Shown here: piece by piece, positions 14,335 to 19,425 of the stretch
Position numbering within the stretch: the stretch's first letter is position 1
How the letters are laid out: each line of letters starts with the position of its first letter
Assembly: GCA_946479505.1 (NCBI GenBank)
Contig: CAMLGC010000047.1
Location: 1 to 19,425, forward strand
Direction: 5' to 3'
Source: an uncultured Sphingomonadaceae bacterium
GTDB lineage: Bacteria > Pseudomonadota > Alphaproteobacteria > Sphingomonadales > Sphingomonadaceae
DNA: 19,425 bases
The notes under the pieces: generated by a model
Seen by the model: the letters and a program-made list of their open reading frames with translations, nothing else
The model's database searches: none
Told to the model about the DNA's origin: nothing
Program-made: the position numbers and the translations under genes

Positions 14335-17193
14335 CTATTTCGCGCCCTCGGCGGAGGGGCTGGACACGACCTCGACCGGCAGCCCGAGGCTGTCAAGCTG
14401 GGGTCGGACCTTCGCCGCCTCGCCGACCACGACCCAGACGAGCTTGTCGGGATCGAGAACCTTGCGTGCCGCAGCATTGAGCTCGGGAATGGTGAAGGCG
14501 CGATAGCGCGTGGCGAGCGTCGAATAATAATCATCGGGCCGGTCGAACAGCTCGATGTTCTGCATCGCCGAGAGCACGTCGCCCGAGGTTTCGAAGCTGC
14601 CCGCGAGCTGGCGAATCGTCCCCGTCACCGTCCGGTCGAACTCGGGCTGCGTGATCCCGTCGGTCGTGAGGAACGATGTCAGGTCCTGCCGTAGCGCAGC
14701 AATTGCGGGGCCGGTCTTGTCGGCCTGGACGGGCGCGTTGATGACATAGGGCGCGGCGTGTTCGAGCGTGTCGAAGCCGCCGCCCGCGCCGTAGGACCAA
14801 CCTTTGCCCTCGCGCAGGTCCATGTTGATCCGGGAGAGGAAATTGCCGCCCAGCGTATCGTTCGCGGCGCTGTACACGAGCATGTCGTCGGTGCCCTCAA
14901 GCCCGGTCTGCATCCCTGCGCGAATCAGCGATTGCGGCGAATCGGGGCGGTCGATCAGCACGATCCTGGGCGTCGCCTGCACCGAATTCTCGGCAAAGGT
15001 CTTGGTGCCCGGCGTGCCCGGCATCGTCCACGCACCGAAGCGCGCGTCGAGCGCGGCCTTGACCGTCTCCAGCGGCTCCGAGCTGGTGACGAAGATCGTC
15101 GCCTTGCCCGGCCGCAGCCAGTGCTGCTGGAACGCGACCAGGTCGTCGCGCGTGAGCGTGGCGACGGCGGCCGGATCGCCCGAGCCCTGCTGCTTGGCAT
15201 AGGGGCTTGCCTCGCCGAACAGGAGCGGCGGCAGCGCACGGGCGGCAAGCCCGCGCGGGCTCGTCATCTCCTGCGCGATTCCCGCGAGCTGCTGGCCCTT
15301 GACGCGCTCGACCTCGGCAGCCGCGAAGGCGGGATGCTTGACGACGTCGGCGAGCAGATCGAGCGAGGGCAGCAGGTTCGCGCTGGGCGTGAAGACGCCG
15401 ATATAGGTGCGGTCGGCGCCGGTACCGGTCTGTATGCTCGCGCCGAGCCGTTCCACCGCCTTGGCAAGCTCATTGGCGTCGAGACTGGTGGTGCCCTGCT
15501 CCATCATCTTGAGCGTCAGCGCCTGCGTGCCCAGCGCGTCGGCGGGATCGGCCGCCGAGCCCGCGTCGAAGCTGAGCGTCGCGAGCGTGATCGGCACCGC
15601 GTTGCGATGCGCGTACACCAGCTCGATGCCGTTCGCGAGCGTGGCATGCTCGATCTCGGGGAAGACCAGATCGGCGACCTTGCCGACCTCGGGGAGTGGA
15701 CCGCGCGTTCCCTTGACCGTCGCCTGGTCGGCCTCGGCCTTCGCGGCGGTAGCGGCCGGCACCTTGGCGGGAGGGGTCGCCTCGGCATAGGCCTCGCGTG
15801 CACCGGGCTCGATCCGAAGGGCATAAACGGGGCGCGAAAGCCACTTGTTCGCGACCGCCTTGACGTTCGCGGGCGTCTGCGCGGCGAGGTTCGCCAGATC
15901 CTTCTTGTAGGCACTGGGATCGTGCGAGAAGAGCGCACCCTGCGCGAGCGCGACCGCCTTGCCACCGAATCCGCCGACCGATTCGAGCCCCGCAATCCTC
16001 GACGCGACCGCGCCGGTGACGACGCGGCGAACCTCGTCTTCGGTCGGACCGGTCTTCAGGAAATCGGCAACGATCTCGTCGACGCGCTTGCCGACCACGT
16101 CGGCATCGACGCCCGGCCGCACGATCACCTGGATCACGAAGATGCCGACCTGCGCGAGCGATTGATTGAAGGCGCTGACGTTGACCGCGAGCTTCTCCTT
16201 GCGGACCAGCGCGTCGGTGAGTCGCGACGAATCGAGCCCGCCGAGCACGCCCGCCGCCACGTCGAGCGGCGCCATGTCGTCGCTGTTGACGCCCGGCACC
16301 GCCCACATGCGGGTAATCATCGTCGCGGCGACGCGATCCTTCATCACGTCGTTCACACGCGCGGGAAGCGTCGGGACCGGCGCTTCGGGGAGCGCGTTCT
16401 GGGGCCCGCGCGGAATATCGCCGAAATATTTCTCGACCTTCTGCTTCGCGGTCTCGACGTCGATGTCGCCCGCGAGCACGAGCACGGCGTTGTTCGGGCC
16501 GTAATGCTGGTTGAACCAGCTCTTGACGTCGCCAAGGCTTGCCGCGTCGAGATCGGCCATCGAGCCGATCGTCGTGTGGCCATAGGGGTGCGTCGCGGGG
16601 AACAGCCCCTCCACCATCTTGTAGCGGAACAGGCCGTAGGGCTGGTTGTCGCCCTGGCGCTTCTCGTTCTGGACGACGCCGCGCTGCTCGTCGAGCACCG
16701 CCTGGGTGATCGCGCCGGTGAGATGCCCCATCCGATCGCTTTCGAGGAACAGCGCGCGGTCGAGCGCCGGCGTGGGCACCGTCTCGAAATAGTTGGTGCG
16801 GTCGAAATTGGTGGTGCCGTTATAATCGGTCGCGCCCACCTCTTTGAGCGGCTTGAAGAAATCGCCCGGCGCGTTCTCCGAACCGTTGAACATCAGATGC
16901 TCGAACAGGTGCGCGAAGCCCGTCTTGCCCTTGGGCTCCTCCTTCGAGCCGACATCGTACCACACCGACACCGCGACGATCGGCGCCTTGCGATCGGTGT
17001 GAACGATGACCCGCAGACCGTTGTCGAGCGTGAACTGCTCGTAGGGAATGTTGACCTGCGACACGAGCTCGGAGACGGGCGCGGGCGCATCGGTGGCAGG
17101 CGCAGCGATCATTGCGGGCGTGTGCGGCGCGGCGAAGGCGGGAAGCGAGAGTGCGCTCAGCGCGACTCCAGCAAGGAAGAGCTTGGCTTTCAT
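14335..17193 (-). CDS. Two-domain M16 (pitrilysin-type) zinc peptidase, exported
   Basis: The 952-residue protein begins with a signal peptide (MKAKLFLAGVALSALSLPAFA) and holds two M16 halves. The N-terminal half has the inverse zinc motif HLFEH (His95, Glu98, His99) in GFAHLFEHLMFNGSE, with a distal Glu expected in VVQNEKR. The C-terminal half, from about residue 510, lacks HxxEH but keeps the substrate-binding NFLSRINMDLREGKGWSYGA block (Arg and Tyr), as non-catalytic M16 domains do. Such periplasmic enzymes degrade peptides of up to a few dozen residues. I chose ATG 17193 for the signal peptide; ATG 17199 is also possible, with GGGGG just upstream. The small gene at 14020-14322 follows in an operon. 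A divergent M28 peptidase starts 153 nt away, suggesting a shared peptide-degradation role. Confidence 0.94.
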   Translation of the reverse strand: MKAKLFLAGVALSALSLPAFAAPHTPAMIAAPATDAPAPVSELVSQVNIPYEQFTLDNGLRVIVHTDRKAPIVAVSVWYDVGSKEEPKGKTGFAHLFEHLMFNGSENAPGDFFKPLKEVGATDYNGTTNFDRTNYFETVPTPALDRALFLESDRMGHLTGAITQAVLDEQRGVVQNEKRQGDNQPYGLFRYKMVEGLFPATHPYGHTTIGSMADLDAASLGDVKSWFNQHYGPNNAVLVLAGDIDVETAKQKVEKYFGDIPRGPQNALPEAPVPTLPARVNDVMKDRVAATMITRMWAVPGVNSDDMAPLDVAAGVLGGLDSSRLTDALVRKEKLAVNVSAFNQSLAQVGIFVIQVIVRPGVDADVVGKRVDEIVADFLKTGPTEDEVRRVVTGAVASRIAGLESVGGFGGKAVALAQGALFSHDPSAYKKDLANLAAQTPANVKAVANKWLSRPVYALRIEPGAREAYAEATPPAKVPAATAAKAEADQATVKGTRGPLPEVGKVADLVFPEIEHATLANGIELVYAHRNAVPITLATLSFDAGSAADPADALGTQALTLKMMEQGTTSLDANELAKAVERLGASIQTGTGADRTYIGVFTPSANLLPSLDLLADVVKHPAFAAAEVERVKGQQLAGIAQEMTSPRGLAARALPPLLFGEASPYAKQQGSGDPAAVATLTRDDLVAFQQHWLRPGKATIFVTSSEPLETVKAALDARFGAWTMPGTPGTKTFAENSVQATPRIVLIDRPDSPQSLIRAGMQTGLEGTDDMLVYSAANDTLGGNFLSRINMDLREGKGWSYGAGGGFDTLEHAAPYVINAPVQADKTGPAIAALRQDLTSFLTTDGITQPEFDRTVTGTIRQLAGSFETSGDVLSAMQNIELFDRPDDYYSTLATRYRAFTIPELNAAARKVLDPDKLVWVVVGEAAKVRPQLDSLGLPVEVVSSPSAEGAK

Positions 17194-17213
17194 GGACATA
17201 ACCCCCGATGTAC

Positions 17214-17235
17214 GTGCTATAGCCATGTGTAGCAC
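17214..17235. promoter_or_regulatory. Dyad in the divergent M16/M28 promoter region
   Basis: A 6-bp dyad GTGCTA-N10-TAGCAC spans 17214-17235, 20 bp upstream of the M16 start codon. A TATAGC sequence on the minus strand (17216-17221) lies within it and could be a -10 box, but I find no -35 at a proper distance. The 17194-17346 gap holds nothing else I can name apart from the M28 ribosome site. Confidence 0.3.
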
Positions 17236-17346
17236 CTCGCCGCGCGCGTGCAACTGTTCGTCGTGGCGTGCCGCGTGCAGGCGCGAACCTTGCGTGCGCG
17301 CCAATCGCGGTTACACACCGCAAAACACGTTTGTTTAGGAGTATCC

Positions 17347-18993
17347 ATGAAGCGTCTTGCCGCCGTCCTGCTCGCCTGCACCGCCACCGTCTCGTTCGCA
17401 CAGGATCAGACCCAGCCGGTCTTCACCCCCGAGGCCGTCCGCTCGCATGTCGAGTTCCTTTCCGACGACCTGCTCGAGGGCCGCGACATCGGCAGCCGCG
17501 GGCACGAGATCGCCGCGCGCTATGTCGCGAGCGAGTTCGACGCGCTCGGCCTGAAGCCCGCGGGCGACGACGGCACCTGGTATCAGCGGATCACCTTCCA
17601 GAAGACGAGCCCCGGCGAAACGCCTGCGAGCCTCGTCGTCGCCGGCCCCGCCGGCTCGACCACCTTCGCGCAGGGCGAGAACGTCATCATCAGCCCGAGC
17701 GCGCTCGAGCGGACGGTGGATTTCACCGCGCCGCTCGTCTTCGTCGGTTACGGGATCGACGACGATGCGGCCGGCATCCACGATTATCGCGGGCTCGACG
17801 TCGACGGTAAGATCGTGGTCGCGCTGTCGGGCTATCCCGACGGCATCGGCAGCGAGGTCGGCGCGCACCTCAACTCGTCCAAGGAGGAGATGGCCGCGGC
17901 GCATGGCGCGGTGGGCTTCCTCACGCTGCCGACGCGCGCGCGGATGAAGACGCGGCCATGGGAAATGCTGCGCCATTATGCCGACGGCTCGCGCTACACC
18001 TGGGTCGGCCCCGACGGGAAACCCTTCGTCGAGGCGCCCGCGATCCGCGGCAGCGGCACGCTCAACACGCCGGCCGCCGATGCGATCTTCGCCGGCGCGA
18101 AGCATTCGCTGGCCGAGGTGCTCGACGAGGCCGCGCGCGAGGGTGCGAAGCCCCAGGGCTTTCCGCTGAACACGCGCGCGCGCATCCAGTCGAGCAGCAG
18201 TGCCGCGACGATCACCAGCCCCAACGTCGCCGCGATGCTCCCGGGCACCGATCCGGAGCTCAAGGATCAGTACGTCGTGCTGTCCGCGCATCTCGATCAT
18301 ATCGGGATCGCCGATCCCAAGCCCGGCGACAAGCCCGGCACCGATCGGATCAACAACGGCGCGCTCGATAATGCCGCCGGCATTTCGACGATGCTCGAGG
18401 TCGCGCGCGCCTTCGTCGAATCGGGCGATCCGCCGCGCCGCTCGATCGTGTTCCTGGCCTCGACCGGCGAGGAAAAGGGGCTGCTCGGCGCCGATTACTA
18501 CGCCCAGCACCCGACCGTGCCCGCCGACAAGATCGTCGGCAACGTCGATCTCGACATGCCGCTCCTGCTCTATCCCTTCACCGACGTGATCGCGTTCGGC
18601 GCGAACCATTCGACGCTGGGGCCGCTGGTCGCGAAGGCGGTGGCGCCGATGGGAATCACGCTTTCGCCCGATCCGATGCCCGAGCAGGGCATTTTCGTGC
18701 GGTCGGACCATTACATGTTCGTCAAGCAGGGCGTGCCCGCGGTATTCCTCGCAACCGGCTATGCCAATGGCGGCGAGAAGGCGTGGAAGGGCTTTCTCGG
18801 CGGCAATTATCACCATCCCGGCGACGACATGAGCCAGCCGATCGACTGGAAATCGGGCGCGCGTTTCGCCGAGGCCAATTACCGGATCACGCGGGCGATG
18901 GCCGATCGCGACACGCCGCCGCGCTGGTATGAAGGCGACTATTTCGGGAACCTGTTCGCGCCCGACGCGATAAAGGCCGAGACCGACAAGTAA
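17347..18993 (+). CDS. M28-family zinc aminopeptidase with PA domain, exported
   Basis: The 548-residue protein has a signal peptide (MKRLAAVLLACTATVSFA, then QD) and an N-terminal segment RSHVEFLSDDLLEGRDIGSRG that is typical of this branch. A protease-associated (PA) domain at about 110-250 precedes the M28 catalytic domain. Metal ligands and catalytic residues are His315 and Asp317 in SAHLDHIG, and Asp341 in NGALDNAAG. The pair Glu375-Glu376 is in STGEEKGL, with Asp401/Asp403 in NVDLDM and His489/490 in YHHPGDD. The enzyme removes N-terminal amino acids from peptides, presumably in the periplasm. The ATG at 17347 has TTTAGGAG with 5 nt spacing. It is divergent from the M16 peptidase, so the two may share control. 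Confidence 0.95.
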   Translation: MKRLAAVLLACTATVSFAQDQTQPVFTPEAVRSHVEFLSDDLLEGRDIGSRGHEIAARYVASEFDALGLKPAGDDGTWYQRITFQKTSPGETPASLVVAGPAGSTTFAQGENVIISPSALERTVDFTAPLVFVGYGIDDDAAGIHDYRGLDVDGKIVVALSGYPDGIGSEVGAHLNSSKEEMAAAHGAVGFLTLPTRARMKTRPWEMLRHYADGSRYTWVGPDGKPFVEAPAIRGSGTLNTPAADAIFAGAKHSLAEVLDEAAREGAKPQGFPLNTRARIQSSSSAATITSPNVAAMLPGTDPELKDQYVVLSAHLDHIGIADPKPGDKPGTDRINNGALDNAAGISTMLEVARAFVESGDPPRRSIVFLASTGEEKGLLGADYYAQHPTVPADKIVGNVDLDMPLLLYPFTDVIAFGANHSTLGPLVAKAVAPMGITLSPDPMPEQGIFVRSDHYMFVKQGVPAVFLATGYANGGEKAWKGFLGGNYHHPGDDMSQPIDWKSGARFAEANYRITRAMADRDTPPRWYEGDYFGNLFAPDAIKAETDK

Positions 18994-19011
18994 ACCGCCG
19001 GCCGCAGATCG

Positions 19012-19038
19012 TCATCCGGGCGCAGCCCCGGGTGATGA
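19012..19038 (+). repeat. Imperfect hairpin after the M28 gene
   Basis: CCGGG (19016-19020) pairs with CCCGG (19027-19031) across a six-base loop, and TCAT pairs with ATGA around a three-base bulge. There is no T tract, so this is more likely a decayed intergenic palindrome than a good terminator. Confidence 0.4.
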
Positions 19039-19071
19039 ACTGCGACTCCGGAAAGGTTTCGCAGGCGGAAC

Positions 19072-19099
19072 CTTGTGTTGCATTATCGCAACGCTATCT
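19072..19099 (+). promoter_or_regulatory. Candidate sigma-32 (RpoH) promoter of clpB
   Basis: CTTG at 19072-19075 and GCTATCT at 19093-19099 are separated by 17 bp. This matches the alphaproteobacterial heat-shock pattern (CTTG, about 17-18 bp, CYTATNT) with one mismatch in the -10. It is 27 bp from the clpB ATG, and clpB is a standard RpoH target. A dyad GTTGC-N6-GCAAC (19077-19092) lies within the spacer. Confidence 0.65.
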
Positions 19100-19126
19100 C
19101 ATCGGTGAACACGAACAGGGGACCTC

Positions 19127-19425
19127 ATGAACCTCGAAAAATTCACCGACCGCGCCAAGGGCTTCCTGCAATCGGCGCAGACCGTCGCCATCCGCCTCAA
19201 TCACCAGCAGATCACGCCCGAGCACCTGCTGAAAGCCCTGCTCGAGGACGAGCAGGGCATGGCCGCCGGGCTCATCCAGGCCGCGGGCGGCGACCCGCGC
19301 AAGGCCGCGAGCGAGACCGATCTCGCGCTTTCCAAAATCCCGGCGGTGTCGGGGTCGGGCGCACAGCAAACACCCGGCCTCAACAACGACGCGGTGCGCG
19401 TGCTCGACCAGGCCGAGCAGATCGC
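19127..19425 (+). CDS. clpB: ClpB disaggregase, N-terminal part (3' end outside window)
   Basis: ClpB is the hexameric AAA+ chaperone that pulls proteins out of aggregates together with DnaK. The 99 residues present form the Clp N-terminal domain: MNLEKFTDRAKGFLQSAQT, then RLNHQQITPEHLLKALLEDEQG, typical of the double Clp-N repeat. The ATP-binding domains lie beyond the window. Asn-Leu-Glu-Lys-Phe-Thr at the start is characteristic of ClpB rather than ClpA or ClpC. The ATG at 19127 is preceded by AGGGGA at suitable spacing and, further up, by a candidate heat-shock promoter. Confidence 0.93.
   Translation, partial: MNLEKFTDRAKGFLQSAQTVAIRLNHQQITPEHLLKALLEDEQGMAAGLIQAAGGDPRKAASETDLALSKIPAVSGSGAQQTPGLNNDAVRVLDQAEQI

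Noticed and set aside
12418..14694. 758-codon plus-strand frame opposite the hydrolase
   Set aside because: No domains, low-complexity Arg/Val/Asp composition, and it crosses three real minus-strand features.
14758..17232. 824-codon plus-strand frame opposite the M16 peptidase
   Set aside because: Antisense shadow; all conserved M16 motifs are on the minus strand.

Overview
The window is high-GC alphaproteobacterial chromosome, most likely from Sphingomonadales. This rests on a GapR/DUF2312 gene, a DUF1244 protein with a 'FPASDPPA' tail, a cysteine-less ribosomal protein L36, and several families of GC-rich palindromic intergenic repeats of the kind common in sphingomonads. The assignment is inference from gene content; no 16S gene is present.

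Layout. (1) 1-495 holds the 3' end of thiC, whose C-terminal tail carries an in-frame palindromic repeat of about 72 nt. (2) 496-3094 is an accessory zone. It contains an AT-richer cassette with an orphan adenine-type DNA methyltransferase and a small helix-turn-helix protein, a pair of direct repeats, two same-strand type II toxin-antitoxin modules (a RHH antitoxin with a RelE/ParE-type toxin, then yefM-yoeB), and the frameshifted remnant of a small HTH-type gene. Each TA module has a recognisable promoter with a perfect dyad in it. (3) 3095-5247 (minus strand) is housekeeping: ruvC, yebC, a gapR-like gene and a DUF1244 gene, with an inverted pair of REP-like hairpins between ruvC and yebC. 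(4) 5322-11888 is core metabolism: pyruvate kinase; on the opposite strand a C-minus L36 gene followed by a coupled HAD phosphatase; a DUF4136-type lipoprotein overlapping an M14 metallocarboxypeptidase; phosphoglycerate mutase; and the purE-purK pair. Three intergenic gaps here are filled by palindromic repeats. (5) 12010-18993 is rich in exported hydrolases: an alpha-amino-acid ester hydrolase-like CocE/NonD enzyme, a small beta-rich protein in an operon with a two-domain M16 peptidase, and a divergent M28 peptidase. (6) 19127-end is the start of clpB, behind a good candidate sigma-32 promoter.

The genes do not form one pathway. The core parts are glycolysis (pyk, gpmA), purine synthesis (purEK), thiamine synthesis (thiC), DNA repair and chromosome structure (ruvC, gapR), and a peptide and ester scavenging group in the envelope (S15/AEH, M16, M28, possibly M14). 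The gap between thiC and ruvC looks like an insertion hotspot. I see no convincing wholly new multi-gene system. The observations most worth following are the in-frame palindrome in thiC, the methyltransferase/HTH cassette with its 15-bp dyad, the promoter-operator architecture of the stacked TA modules (including a probably leaderless yefM), and the complete AEH active-site signature.
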